64,000 bases of DNA from Natronospirillum sp965602035 (lineage in GTDB: Bacteria > Pseudomonadota > Gammaproteobacteria > Pseudomonadales > Natronospirillaceae), in the NCBI GenBank assembly GCA_965602035.1, contig OZ271919.1, positions 1 through 64,000 of the forward strand, given 5' to 3'. How positions within the stretch are numbered: the first letter of the stretch is position 1; each line of letters starts with the position of its first letter. Under the pieces are notes generated by a model. That model ran no database searches. It saw only the letters and a program-made list of their open reading frames with translations, and had not been told where the DNA came from. Below are positions 39,475-48,731 of the stretch, piece by piece. Position numbers and translations under genes: made by a program.

Positions 39475-41766
39475 ATGGTGAAAGTTCGAGACGACCAGCC
39501 GATCTCCATGGACGGGAATGTCAATCTGGAAGCGTGGATCCAGCGACTGCGTGAGAAAACGGTGCTGCTGGATGAGGACGAATTGCTTCGCGCCTGCCGG
39601 ATCGCCCGCCGGGCGGAAGAGGAAGCGATCGCTGCCGAGAACATCTGGGCGGAAGGCACCAGCAGTTTCCGGACCGGCCTGGAAATGGCGGAAATCCTCG
39701 CCGATCTCCATATGGAACAGGAGACGCTTGAAGCTGCCATCCTGTATCGCAGCGTGCGCGAAGGCAAACTACCTCTGGAAACCGTGCGTGATCAGTTCGG
39801 GCCACCGGTAGGCCGACTGGTTGACGGTGTGCTGCGCATGGCAGCGATTCAGCAAAAACACCGTGGCGGTCGCAAGAATGTACTGGGGCAGAACGGGTCT
39901 CAGGCGGAAAGCGTCCGGCGCATGCTGGTGGCCATGATCAATGATGTGCGGGTGGCACTGATCAAGATCGCCGAGCGTACCTGTGCCATACGGGCCGTGA
40001 AAAACGCACCGGCCGCCAAAAAATACCGGGTGGCCCGCGAGGTCTTTGATGTGTACGCACCGCTGGCCCACCGGCTGGGGGTGGGTCATGTCAAGTGGGA
40101 GCTCGAAGACCTGTCGTTTCGCTACCTGTACCCGATCGAATACAAGAAAATTGCCGGGCTTCTGGACGAAAAGCGGCTCGCACGCGAAGAGTATGTCCGG
40201 AAGCTGACCGAGGAACTCGAGAATCGATTACGCGATGCCGGTATCGAGGGTGAGGTCCACGGCCGGGTTAAACATATCTACTCGATCTGGCGCAAAATGC
40301 AGCGCAAGAACATCGGTTTTTCTCAGGTTTATGACATCCGGGCGGTCAGGATTCTGGTGCCGGAAGTCCGGGACTGCTACAGCGTGCTCGGGATCGTTCA
40401 CTCGCTGTGGCGGAATATCGCCAAGGAGTTTGATGATTACATCGCCTCACCCAAACCCAACGGTTATCGTTCATTGCACACGGCGGTAATCGGGCCCGAA
40501 GGCAAGGTGGTTGAAGTTCAGATACGTACCCACCAGATGCATGAGGACGCAGAGCTGGGGGTGTGCGCACACTGGCGTTACAAAGGTACCGATGTGCGGT
40601 CGGCCAGCCAGGGTTATGAAGAAAAAATGGCCTGGCTGCGCCAGGTGCTTGAATGGCACGATGAGTTGGCAGCGGTTGATGAGAATCTTGAGGGCGTCGA
40701 GCACGAGGTCACCAATGACCGTATTTATGTGCTGACGCCGGAAGGCCATATTGTCGACATGCCGACTGGTGCCACGCCGCTCGATTTTGCTTACCGGGTT
40801 CATACGGAAGTCGGCCACGCCTGCCGCGGTGCAAAGGTCAATGGCCGAATGGTGCCATTGAACCATGCCCTGCAGATAGGTGATCAGGTGGAAATTCTGA
40901 CCGGTGCCAAGCATCGGCCAAGCCGGGACTGGCTGAACCCGGACCTGCGGTATGTAACCACGTCGCGGGCACGGGCACGCATTGGTGCCTGGTTCAAGGC
41001 GCAGGACCGGGAACAGAATATCGCGGATGGCAAGCAGGCCCTGCAGCGAGAGATCAAACGCTTCGGTCTGTCGGCCCCTTCCTACGATGATCTGGCTCGC
41101 GAACTGAAACTGAAGTCCGCCGATGAAATGTTTGCCGGAATCGGCGCCGGTGATATCAAGCTGATGCAGGCGGTGCATGCACTGGAGCGCCAGCAGCGGC
41201 CACGCGAGGAGCTCACTGAAATTCCGACGCGGGCACCGCGGGATACCGGGCCGGCGGATGAAGACCTCAATATCCTCGGTGTCGGCAACCTGATGACCAG
41301 CATGGCCGGGTGTTGCAAGCCGGTCCCGGGGGACGCGATTGTCGGTTATATCACGCAGGGACGGGGCGTATCAGTACACCGAGAAGACTGTGTAAACCTG
41401 CTGCAGCTTCGCAGTGTCGAGCCGGAACGGATTATCGAGGTAAGCTGGGGCCGAGAGGCATCGCATGCATATCCGGTGGAACTGATCATCGAAGCCTACG
41501 ACCGCACCGGCCTGTTGCGCGATATTATGACAGTGCTTGCCAGTGACGGCGTGAACGTGCTGACTGCCAATACGCAATCAGACCAGTCGGAGCATCTGGC
41601 GCGAATCCGGCTCACGGTGGAAATGGACGGTCTGAAGCGCCTGAGCCGGGTGCTCAGTCATATCGAGCGCATCCCGAACATAGTAGAGTGTCGCCGATCA
41701 GCCGATCAGTTGCGCGCGGCGCCGGAGACTGCCAATGACAAAGGCTCGAAGCATGTACGACATTGA
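39475..41766 (+). CDS. relA: GTP pyrophosphokinase RelA, (p)ppGpp synthetase
   Basis: A 763-residue stringent-response synthetase. The N-terminal hydrolase domain has lost the HD signature (AILYRSVREG where SpoT has an active HD motif), as expected for a synthesis-only RelA. The synthetase domain has EFDDYIASPKPNGYRSLHT, including the RelA-type EFDD, and EVQIRTHQMHEDAELG. TGS (about 415-480), zinc-finger-like (AGCCKPVPGDAIVG) and ACT domains follow. ATG 39475 follows AGGAAG; a GTG at 39421 overlaps cysM and is less likely. Confidence 0.95.
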   Translation: MVKVRDDQPISMDGNVNLEAWIQRLREKTVLLDEDELLRACRIARRAEEEAIAAENIWAEGTSSFRTGLEMAEILADLHMEQETLEAAILYRSVREGKLPLETVRDQFGPPVGRLVDGVLRMAAIQQKHRGGRKNVLGQNGSQAESVRRMLVAMINDVRVALIKIAERTCAIRAVKNAPAAKKYRVAREVFDVYAPLAHRLGVGHVKWELEDLSFRYLYPIEYKKIAGLLDEKRLAREEYVRKLTEELENRLRDAGIEGEVHGRVKHIYSIWRKMQRKNIGFSQVYDIRAVRILVPEVRDCYSVLGIVHSLWRNIAKEFDDYIASPKPNGYRSLHTAVIGPEGKVVEVQIRTHQMHEDAELGVCAHWRYKGTDVRSASQGYEEKMAWLRQVLEWHDELAAVDENLEGVEHEVTNDRIYVLTPEGHIVDMPTGATPLDFAYRVHTEVGHACRGAKVNGRMVPLNHALQIGDQVEILTGAKHRPSRDWLNPDLRYVTTSRARARIGAWFKAQDREQNIADGKQALQREIKRFGLSAPSYDDLARELKLKSADEMFAGIGAGDIKLMQAVHALERQQRPREELTEIPTRAPRDTGPADEDLNILGVGNLMTSMAGCCKPVPGDAIVGYITQGRGVSVHREDCVNLLQLRSVEPERIIEVSWGREASHAYPVELIIEAYDRTGLLRDIMTVLASDGVNVLTANTQSDQSEHLARIRLTVEMDGLKRLSRVLSHIERIPNIVECRRSADQLRAAPETANDKGSKHVRH

Positions 41767-42598
41767 CGATCTCGTTTACCTGATGGCGCGTCTGCGCGAC
41801 CCGAAGGGTGGGTGCCCCTGGGATCTGGAACAGACATTCGAATCCATTGTTCCGCATACTCTGGAAGAGGTGTACGAGGTGATCGACACCATTGAGCGGG
41901 CAGACTGGACGCATTTTCGGGAGGAACTCGGAGACCTGTTGTTTCAGGTCATCTTCTACGCCCGAATGGCAGAAGAGCGGGGCGACTTTGATTTCCGGGC
42001 TGTGGTGGATGAACTGACCGCAAAGCTCGTGCGCCGTCATCCGCACGTGTTTCCTGACGGGCGTCTTGCTGACCGTACTGACAACAGTCGTCTTGACAGA
42101 AACGATGTGGCCAGGAGCTGGGAGTCAATCAAGTCCGAAGAGAAAGCGTCACGCGGTCAGGCCGGTGCACTCGATGACGTACCCGTGGCGCTGCCCGCCG
42201 TGCAGCGTGCAGGCAAGCTCCAGAAGCGCGCCGCGCGCGTCGGTTTTGACTGGGACCGCACCGAACCGGTCTGGCACATGCTTGAAGGCGAGATGACAGA
42301 GCTCAGGGAAGCAGAGCGGTTGAATGACGCCGATGCGCTTGAGGAAGAGCTGGGTGATGTGTTGTTCAGTGTGGTGAACCTTGCGCGGCACCTTCACATT
42401 GACCCGGAGCGTGCGCTGCGCCGTACCAATCGCAAGTTCGAACAGCGCTTCGCATACATTGAGGAAGCGCTGCGCGAGCGCGGAGAACGGGTTCAGGATG
42501 TCACCCTGGATACACTGGAGTATTACTGGGTGGAAGCCAAGAATCATTTTCGCGAGCAGGCAGAACTCCCGGGAATCGGACCGGCTGACAGACGCTGA
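41753..42598 (+). CDS. mazG: Nucleoside triphosphate pyrophosphohydrolase MazG
   Basis: A 281-residue all-alpha NTP pyrophosphatase with two MazG domains. The first begins MYDIDDLVYLMARLRDPKGGCPWD with the metal-binding HTLEEVYEVIDTIE and EELGDLLFQVIFYARM; the second has EELGDVLFSVVNLARH. It hydrolyses NTPs and in E. coli also affects (p)ppGpp, fitting its place next to relA. ATG 41753 is the family-like start; ATG 41735 adds six residues. Both overlap the relA end. Confidence 0.93.
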   Translation: MYDIDDLVYLMARLRDPKGGCPWDLEQTFESIVPHTLEEVYEVIDTIERADWTHFREELGDLLFQVIFYARMAEERGDFDFRAVVDELTAKLVRRHPHVFPDGRLADRTDNSRLDRNDVARSWESIKSEEKASRGQAGALDDVPVALPAVQRAGKLQKRAARVGFDWDRTEPVWHMLEGEMTELREAERLNDADALEEELGDVLFSVVNLARHLHIDPERALRRTNRKFEQRFAYIEEALRERGERVQDVTLDTLEYYWVEAKNHFREQAELPGIGPADRR

Positions 42599-42616
42599 AC
42601 TACCGGAGGCACCGCC

Positions 42617-42940
42617 ATGAAAATCAGCACCGACACGGAGCTCAAGCTGATGCTGGCGCTCTACTTTGTGGGCGTATTCACTCTGTTTCTCTGGGTGGTT
42701 GCCGGTCTTTGGGCAGTCTGGCTCTTCTGGCGAACCCGACACCCGGTGGCGCGTGGCGGCGTCCGCCTGTTGTGGCAGGGCATCCTGCTCTGGGCGCTGG
42801 CGTTCCTGATACTGCCGTTTACCCTGACGCAACTGACCATTCTGCTGCCGGCCTCAATCATCATGTTCTGGGCCGGGCTGACGCTATGGCGCTCGGTGAT
42901 GCTGTTCGTTGCCGTAGACGTCACGCCAATGGATGGGTGA
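42617..42940 (+). CDS. Small hydrophobic membrane protein of unknown function
   Basis: A 107-residue protein, 19 bp after mazG, with a good ribosome site (CCGGAGGC) before ATG 42617. Three hydrophobic helices are visible (about 12-37, 51-72, 74-98), and a short positively charged loop (RTRHPVARGG) separates the first two. Possibly co-transcribed with mazG. Not recognised. Confidence 0.7.
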   Translation: MKISTDTELKLMLALYFVGVFTLFLWVVAGLWAVWLFWRTRHPVARGGVRLLWQGILLWALAFLILPFTLTQLTILLPASIIMFWAGLTLWRSVMLFVAVDVTPMDG

Positions 42941-43153
42941 ATCATAGAGGGTAGCGAACAGCCTGCGCCGTTGACACGGTCCGCGAAGCTGTCAGACTGT
43001 AAAGACTACAACAACTATTAGATGCCGCCTTCAGGGAGAGACTGCTGACGCTCGTTGAGTGCATTCAACGCCTCAGTGCTATGGCACCGGGACACTCGTA
43101 ATACACATTAGTCCGCGTCGAGTGACGTGCTATGGCGTAGAACGGGTGTGACA

Positions 43154-45622
43154 ATGAGTATTGATTATTTTCAGCGAATCGCCTTCCGGCTGGCCGGGTC
43201 GGTGCTTGCGGTTGCGCTCATCGCCGGGTTTCTGGGCGCGTGCTTGCTGGTGCTTCTCGACTGGCGTGCCGAGCGCGCGGAGCTTGGCAGTGTCGCTGCG
43301 GAAGTCTACCGCATCAATCAGCTCCCACTCAGTATCGCACTTCAGAGCAATGATGGCCTGCAGGCCCAGCGGATACTGGAATCCCTTCAGCACACTGAAC
43401 TCTGGCGCATGGCGCGCCTGGCAGGACCAAATGGCGATAACGTCGCCGATTACCTGTCCAGAGAGGCGAGGGCGGGCAATGAACCCTGGTATGCGACATG
43501 GCTGCCGGAATTGCCGGTCTATCGGTTTGACGTTCGGGCCGGTAGCGCGTACCTCGGCGAGCTGAGTCTGCAGGTCAGCTATAGGGGGGCGATGGAGCCC
43601 TTTCTGCAGCGCAGTCTGATCGTCTTCGTTGCGGGGTTGGTATGGAGCGTGATCCTGGGCCTGGTACTCACGCTGGTTGCTCATCGCCGTGTTACCGCTC
43701 CAACGGTGGATCTGGCACGCCAGATCGCCGCCATCAATACCAACTCCCCGCATGAGCAGTGGATCGTGTCTTCGCCCGGCCACGAGCGTGATGAGCTGGG
43801 GCACATTGTCAGGGCAACCAATGAGTTTATTGCCGCCATGGTGAACAAACAACAGTCGTTGCTGGAGCGGGAACGGCAGATTCACCTGATACTTGATGTC
43901 AGCCCCAATCATGTGTTCGCCGTTGATGAGAAAAACCGATTGCTCTTTCTGAACCACGAACTGGCGGAATTCTACGGCAGTTCTGTCGATGCGCTGGCGG
44001 GCCTGGATTATGTGGAACTGCACAGCCGGGTCGATTCACAGCAGAGTGCACTCATTGCCAATGAGCTCTACAGCGTTCGCGCCGGTGGCCACCGAATGGT
44101 ATTCCAGAAAGATTCCCTGACGGATGCGGCAGGCCAGGACCATGTCATGCAAATCAGCCGGACACCCTTTGTCTACGACGGTAAGCCCAGTGTTCTCACC
44201 GTTGCCAGCGACATTACAGAGCTTGCCCGAGCAGAGGCAGGCGTCGAGCGCATGGCCTACTACGATACCCTGACTGGCCTGCCCAACCGTAATCTGGTAC
44301 TCGATCGCCTGGACATGGATCTTCGCCGGTGTCGTCGCAACGGCACCTATGGTGTTCTCATGTTCATCGACGTGGATGACTTCAAACGAGTCAACGATAC
44401 GATGAATCATGCCTCCGGCGACAACATGCTTGCCATTATCGCCGAGCGGATGCAGGAGGTGATCCGGGAAACCGATACGCTGGCACGCCTGGGCGGAGAT
44501 GAGTTCACTCTCAGTGCTCCGGACCTCGGGCAGGACAGGGCCAGTGCCGAAAAGGCCGCGTCAATACTGGCACGCCGGTTAATCAATAAGGTATCCGAGC
44601 CGATCAGTCTGGGGCGTCAGGAATTTACACTCGGCATAAGCCTGGGCATGGTGGCCTATCCGGAAGCAGGTCAGGATCCCAACGACATGTTGCGGTTCGC
44701 CGACACCGCAATGTACCGGGCAAAACACCAGGGCAAGAACCGGGCGGTGTTTTTCGCTGCCGAAATGGCCCGGGAAGACTCCCGCCTCGTCCAGTTGGAG
44801 AGCGAGTTACGCCGGGCGCTGCGAAACAGGGAGTTCTGTTTTTACCTGCAACCGCTGATTCACGGCAGAAACCGACGGCTCGCCGGAGCTGAGGCGCTCT
44901 TGCGGTGGCGACACCCCGAGCGCGGGTTGCTGGCACCGGACAGCTTCATGAGTTTTCTGGAAAGCTCCAACCTGATGGTTGAGGTGGGACGCCACCTGGT
45001 GGAGACCGCGTGCGAATTTGTCAGTGATACCCGACAGTTCTGGGGCCAGGGTGGTCCGCGCCTGGCTCTGAACTTCACGGCACAGGAGTTCTTTCAGCCG
45101 GATTTTGTGCCTTTCGTCTCCCGGTCGCTGTCGCGCTTTCAACTTTCTGGCAGTTGTTTTGAATTCGAGATCACGGAAGGAGCGGCGCTGCACAACATCG
45201 ACGAGGCGGTTCAGAAAATCCGGGCATTGAAATCATTGGGTATTTCTTTTGCGCTCGACGATTTCGGCACGGGATACAGTTCGCTCAACTACCTGAAACA
45301 GCTTCCGGTTGACACCATGAAAATCGACAAGTCATTTATTCAGGATATTACGGTGAATCAGCGCGACGCAGCGATGGTGTATTCTCTGCTTATCATCGCT
45401 CGGAACACGGGCATGAGAGTGGTGGCAGAAGGGGTGGAACTGAACGACCAGGCTCGCTGGCTGACACAATACGAGAATATCGTGTATCAGGGGTATCTTT
45501 TCAGTGAGCCGGTACCACAGGCAGACTTTGTGAACCGCTATTTCCCGATGCCGCAACTGGCCGACCCATCTACGGTCATGTCAATGGCGGGAAAACCGGG
45601 CTTGAGAGGAAACGAGAGGTAG
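43154..45622 (+). CDS. GGDEF-EAL c-di-GMP protein with HAMP and PAS domains
   Basis: An 822-residue inner-membrane regulator. TM1 is at about 12-37, followed by a periplasmic sensor region, TM2 (about 152-175), a HAMP-like linker, PAS (about 250-360), GGDEF (about 370-535) and EAL (about 545-795). The diguanylate cyclase motif is intact (RLGGDEFTL), and so are the phosphodiesterase signs (GAEALLRWR, DDFGTGYSSLNYL, AEGVE). Either or both activities are therefore possible. ATG 43154 lacks a strong Shine-Dalgarno sequence. The 213-bp gap before it (42941-43153) holds a TTGACA at 42971 without a well-spaced -10. It is followed by a hairpin. Confidence 0.88.
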   Translation: MSIDYFQRIAFRLAGSVLAVALIAGFLGACLLVLLDWRAERAELGSVAAEVYRINQLPLSIALQSNDGLQAQRILESLQHTELWRMARLAGPNGDNVADYLSREARAGNEPWYATWLPELPVYRFDVRAGSAYLGELSLQVSYRGAMEPFLQRSLIVFVAGLVWSVILGLVLTLVAHRRVTAPTVDLARQIAAINTNSPHEQWIVSSPGHERDELGHIVRATNEFIAAMVNKQQSLLERERQIHLILDVSPNHVFAVDEKNRLLFLNHELAEFYGSSVDALAGLDYVELHSRVDSQQSALIANELYSVRAGGHRMVFQKDSLTDAAGQDHVMQISRTPFVYDGKPSVLTVASDITELARAEAGVERMAYYDTLTGLPNRNLVLDRLDMDLRRCRRNGTYGVLMFIDVDDFKRVNDTMNHASGDNMLAIIAERMQEVIRETDTLARLGGDEFTLSAPDLGQDRASAEKAASILARRLINKVSEPISLGRQEFTLGISLGMVAYPEAGQDPNDMLRFADTAMYRAKHQGKNRAVFFAAEMAREDSRLVQLESELRRALRNREFCFYLQPLIHGRNRRLAGAEALLRWRHPERGLLAPDSFMSFLESSNLMVEVGRHLVETACEFVSDTRQFWGQGGPRLALNFTAQEFFQPDFVPFVSRSLSRFQLSGSCFEFEITEGAALHNIDEAVQKIRALKSLGISFALDDFGTGYSSLNYLKQLPVDTMKIDKSFIQDITVNQRDAAMVYSLLIIARNTGMRVVAEGVELNDQARWLTQYENIVYQGYLFSEPVPQADFVNRYFPMPQLADPSTVMSMAGKPGLRGNER

Positions 45623-45629
45623 TGCACAA

Positions 45630-45663
45630 CGTCAGGGGTTCCTGTGCCGGAATGCCCCTGACG
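45630..45663. terminator. Bidirectional hairpin between the GGDEF-EAL gene and rpsT
   Basis: A 9-bp stem (45630-45638 with 45655-45663) extended by a TTCC/GGAA pair across a small bulge lies between two convergent genes. A short TTTC follows on the plus side. Good shape for termination of both genes. Confidence 0.65.
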
Positions 45664-45676
45664 CGTTTCAGACCAT

Positions 45677-45949
45677 TCAGGCGCTCTGCTTGAGAGCTTT
45701 TACCTGCTGGTTCAGACGGCTCATGGTACGCGACGCCTTGTTTCTGGAAATGATCCCCTTGCGGGCCATTCCGTCGAGGCGGGGTTGCGCTGCTGCCAGT
45801 GCTTTCTGGGCACCCTCGTAGTCGCCAGTCTTGATCTGCGCGACCACTTTCTTCACATAGGTGCGAACCATTGAGCGCAGACTGGCGTTATGTGCACGCC
45901 GATTGATCGTCTGGCGTGCGCGTTTACGAGATCCGGGGTTATTTGCCAC
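45677..45949 (-). CDS. rpsT: 30S ribosomal protein S20
   Basis: A 90-residue basic protein that binds 16S rRNA early in 30S assembly. The start is a GTG at 45949 with AGGAG nine bases upstream; the following ANNPGSRKRARQ matches the S20 N terminus. Non-AUG starts and autoregulation of rpsT are known in E. coli. A near-consensus promoter lies at 45999-46027, giving a leader of about 43 nt. Divergent from murJ, as in many gammaproteobacteria. Confidence 0.95.
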   Translation of the reverse strand: MANNPGSRKRARQTINRRAHNASLRSMVRTYVKKVVAQIKTGDYEGAQKALAAAQPRLDGMARKGIISRNKASRTMSRLNQQVKALKQSA

Positions 45950-45998
45950 AGTAGAGCGCTCCTGTTGATATATCTGCTCTGAATATTCGGGACGCGCG

Positions 45999-46027
45999 AT
46001 AATAAGACGCGGCGTCGACCATGTCAA
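45999..46027 (-). promoter_or_regulatory. rpsT promoter (near-consensus sigma-70)
   Basis: Read on the minus strand: TTGACA (46027-46022), a 17-bp spacer, TATTAT (46004-45999). Six of six and five of six consensus bases with ideal spacing, 50 bp before the S20 start codon. The best promoter match in the window. Confidence 0.75.
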
Positions 46028-46120
46028 ACCCCCTGACTGGCGCTCAGGCCGTCTTCAACAATCAGGTTGCCCTGTCGGCGGAGAGCCGCACAGCGTTGCT
46101 TTGTCGGGGTTCCGGCAGTC

Positions 46121-46149
46121 AAGACAGGCCCTTCGAATTCCCGTAGAAT
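46121..46149 (+). promoter_or_regulatory. Candidate murJ promoter
   Basis: AAGACA (46121-46126), 17 bp, TAGAAT (46144-46149), about 38 bp before murJ. Fits the sigma-70 pattern; prediction only. Confidence 0.4.
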
Positions 46150-46186
46150 CCGCGCAGCATTTGCAATTCCCGGTAACCGTTGACGC

Positions 46187-47731
46187 ATGGCACAGTCGGC
46201 CTGGTTGAGAAATTCACTGGTAGTGAGTACCGGCACCCTGTTGTCGCGGGTGCTGGGCCTCGTGCGCGACATTGTGATGGCGATATTCCTTGGCGCCACC
46301 AACAGTGCGGACGCGTTCTATGTCGCCTTTCGGATCCCGAATTTTTTCCGTCGCCTGTTTGCCGAGGGCGCGTTTGCCCAGGCGTTTGTACCGGTACTGG
46401 CCGAGTACCGCGAATCCGGCGGTATCGCTGCTGTCCAGCATCTCGTCAACCGGGTGGCCGCCGCGCTCGGAGCGACACTGCTGCTGGTCTGCGTGGGTGC
46501 GTGGGTCGCTGCGCCCGCCATTACCTGGGCGTTCGCGTCCGGCTTTCATCAGTATCCGGACAAGCTGGCACTAACGACCGAGCTTATTCGCCTGACGTTC
46601 CCCTATCTCGGGTTTATCTCGCTGACCGCATTTGCCGGCAGTATCCTTAATACCTATGGTCGTTATGCAGTGCCGGCGCTGACGCCGGTGCTGTTGAATC
46701 TGTGTCTGATCGGTGCGGCAATCGGCCTGACGCCCCACGCGCCGTCCGCTGCCCATGCCCTGGCCTGGGGTGTGCTCATCGCAGGCGCGGTGCAATTGCT
46801 TTTCCAGGTGCCATTCCTTCATCGGCTGTCCTTGCTGCCGACACCGGTCTGGGAATGGCGGCATCCGGGCGTGCAGAAAATACTGCGTCTGATGGCGCCG
46901 GCTATGCTGGCGGTTAGCGTCAGTCAGATCAATCTCCTGCTGGACACAGTGCTTGCATCCTGGCTGGAGGGCGGAAGTGTCGCCTGGCTGTATTATTCGG
47001 ACCGTCTGACTGAATTGCCGCTGGGAGTTATCGGCATCGCAATCGGCACCGTGGTGCTCCCGAGCCTGTCGGCGTTATCGGCGCAGGAAGATACCGTTGG
47101 GTTCCGCAACGGGCTCAACTGGGCGGTCCGCATGGTACTGTTGCTGGGCATTCCTGCCGCAGCGGCCCTTTGGGTTCTGGCCGAACCGATACTGGCAACC
47201 CTGTTTTACCATGGCGCCATGACGCCATACGATATCGAGCGGAGCGCTGCCAGCCTGCGGGCCTATACGCTTGGCCTCACCGCGTTCATGCTGATCAAGG
47301 TGCTGGCGCCCGGTTTTTTCAGTCGTCAGAATATGCGCACACCGGTCCGGATCGCCACAGCGGCGCTGGTCGCCAATATGGTGTTCAACCTGATCCTTAT
47401 CTGGCCACTCGAGCATGTCGGACTCGCACTGGCAACGTCCATGTCGGCCTGGCTGAATGCCGGACTTCTCGCCGCCTACCTCGTCCGCGATCGGCTTTTC
47501 AGTCCCGGGGCGCTGCTGCGTGAGCGCCGGACGATGGGTATTTTTATGGCCACATTGATGATGGCCGGAGTGCTCGCCTGGTTAGCGCCAGCTCCCGGCT
47601 GGTGGCTCGACCAGTTAATCAGCATACGCGCGCTTGCCCTTGCCGGGCTGGTAAGCCTCGGGTTGACATTGTATGCGCTGGTGCTGGTCGTCTCCGGTTG
47701 GCGGATCCGCGACCTGAGCGGTAGCCTGTAG
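46187..47731 (+). CDS. murJ: Lipid II flippase MurJ
   Basis: A 514-residue polytopic membrane protein of the MOP superfamily that moves lipid II across the inner membrane for peptidoglycan synthesis. The N terminus (STGTLLSRVLGLVRDIVMA) and IFLGATNSADAFYVAFRIPNF are diagnostic, with about 14 helices spread across the length. Position divergent from rpsT and before ribF-ileS-lspA is typical. ATG 46187 has no strong Shine-Dalgarno sequence. Confidence 0.95.
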   Translation: MAQSAWLRNSLVVSTGTLLSRVLGLVRDIVMAIFLGATNSADAFYVAFRIPNFFRRLFAEGAFAQAFVPVLAEYRESGGIAAVQHLVNRVAAALGATLLLVCVGAWVAAPAITWAFASGFHQYPDKLALTTELIRLTFPYLGFISLTAFAGSILNTYGRYAVPALTPVLLNLCLIGAAIGLTPHAPSAAHALAWGVLIAGAVQLLFQVPFLHRLSLLPTPVWEWRHPGVQKILRLMAPAMLAVSVSQINLLLDTVLASWLEGGSVAWLYYSDRLTELPLGVIGIAIGTVVLPSLSALSAQEDTVGFRNGLNWAVRMVLLLGIPAAAALWVLAEPILATLFYHGAMTPYDIERSAASLRAYTLGLTAFMLIKVLAPGFFSRQNMRTPVRIATAALVANMVFNLILIWPLEHVGLALATSMSAWLNAGLLAAYLVRDRLFSPGALLRERRTMGIFMATLMMAGVLAWLAPAPGWWLDQLISIRALALAGLVSLGLTLYALVLVVSGWRIRDLSGSL

Positions 47732-47744
47732 CGGGCACGATCGT

Positions 47745-47750
47745 TATAAT
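47745..47750 (+). promoter_or_regulatory. Candidate internal -10 before ribF
   Basis: A perfect TATAAT in the 40-bp gap between murJ and ribF, 22 bp before the ribF start. The base run at -35 distance (TAGCCT, 47722-47727) is a poor match, so activity is uncertain. Confidence 0.35.
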
Positions 47751-47771
47751 ACCGGACCTTTTAGCGACGAG

Positions 47772-48731
47772 ATGGCTGTGAAGTTACTGCGTGGCAATTT
47801 CCCCCATTCCCGACCATCCAGGGCGACTGTGGTGACGGTCGGCAATTTCGACGGGGTGCATCTGGGACATCAGCAGTTACTTCAGGGGTTGCTGACCTGT
47901 GCCCGTCGCCGCCAGTTGGAAACGGCGGTAGTGCTGTTCGAGCCCCAGCCGAAAGAATTTTTCCTGGGAGACAAGGCGCCGCCGCGCCTATCCTCACTGC
48001 GTGACAAGGTGATGCGCCTGCGCGAGCTGGGCATCGACTGGGTATGGGTGAAGCGCTTTGATCGTGCGCTGGCGGATGAAACACCCGAGGCCTTCGTCGA
48101 AGAATGCCTGGCTGATGGACTCGGTGCCCGGCACGTCGTTGTGGGAGACGATTTCCGCTTTGGCGCAAAGCGCTCCGGTGACCTGTCCCTGCTGCAGGAG
48201 CTGGGACCACGGTACGGCTTTACGGCGGAGGGTACGGACTCCTTCCTGGCGGGTGAGCAGAGAATCAGCAGCACGGCAATTCGCGATGCCCTGATGAACA
48301 GTGATTTTGCCCGGGCGGAAGCGCTGCTGGGCCGGCCCTATTGCATGAGCGGTACCGTGGTTTATGGTCAGCAGCTCGGGCGCGAACTCGGTTTTCCCAC
48401 TGCGAATGTCCGGTTGAGCCACCATCAACGGGCGGTCGAGGGCGTGTACCGGGTGCGCGTTCGTGTGGAAGGAGATGGCAGGCGCCACAGGGGTATTGCC
48501 AACGTTGGCGTCAAGCCGAGTTTTCCGGAACTTGGCCCCTGGCTGGAAGTGCACCTGCTGGACGGGAAACCGAGCCTTTATGGTTGCCACATCCAGGTGG
48601 AATTTATTGAGCGTGTTCGCCCGGCGGTGAAATTTGCGTCACTGGACGAACTCCGGAATCAGATTGCCAGCGACATCGACAACGCCCGAACGGCATTCGA
48701 GACAGAGGATCCGACAAACCACCATGAGTGA
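47772..48731 (+). CDS. ribF: Bifunctional riboflavin kinase / FMN adenylyltransferase
   Basis: A 319-residue enzyme that makes FMN from riboflavin and then FAD. The N-terminal nucleotidyltransferase carries TVGNFDGVHLGHQQLL at about 19-34 and SSTAIRDALMN. The C-terminal kinase starts near 185 with GTVVYGQQLGRELGFPTANV and includes GIANVGVKP. ATG 47772; it overlaps ileS by 8 bp, so the two are probably translationally coupled. Confidence 0.95.
   Translation: MAVKLLRGNFPHSRPSRATVVTVGNFDGVHLGHQQLLQGLLTCARRRQLETAVVLFEPQPKEFFLGDKAPPRLSSLRDKVMRLRELGIDWVWVKRFDRALADETPEAFVEECLADGLGARHVVVGDDFRFGAKRSGDLSLLQELGPRYGFTAEGTDSFLAGEQRISSTAIRDALMNSDFARAEALLGRPYCMSGTVVYGQQLGRELGFPTANVRLSHHQRAVEGVYRVRVRVEGDGRRHRGIANVGVKPSFPELGPWLEVHLLDGKPSLYGCHIQVEFIERVRPAVKFASLDELRNQIASDIDNARTAFETEDPTNHHE

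Noticed and set aside
42971..43003. TTGACA with a TGTAAA downstream before the GGDEF-EAL gene
   Set aside because: Spacing of 21 bp is too long for a standard sigma-70 promoter and no better -10 is at 17 bp.
46024..46302. Minus-strand open frame upstream of rpsT overlapping murJ
   Set aside because: Antisense to the murJ start and crosses the rpsT promoter; no domain recognised.
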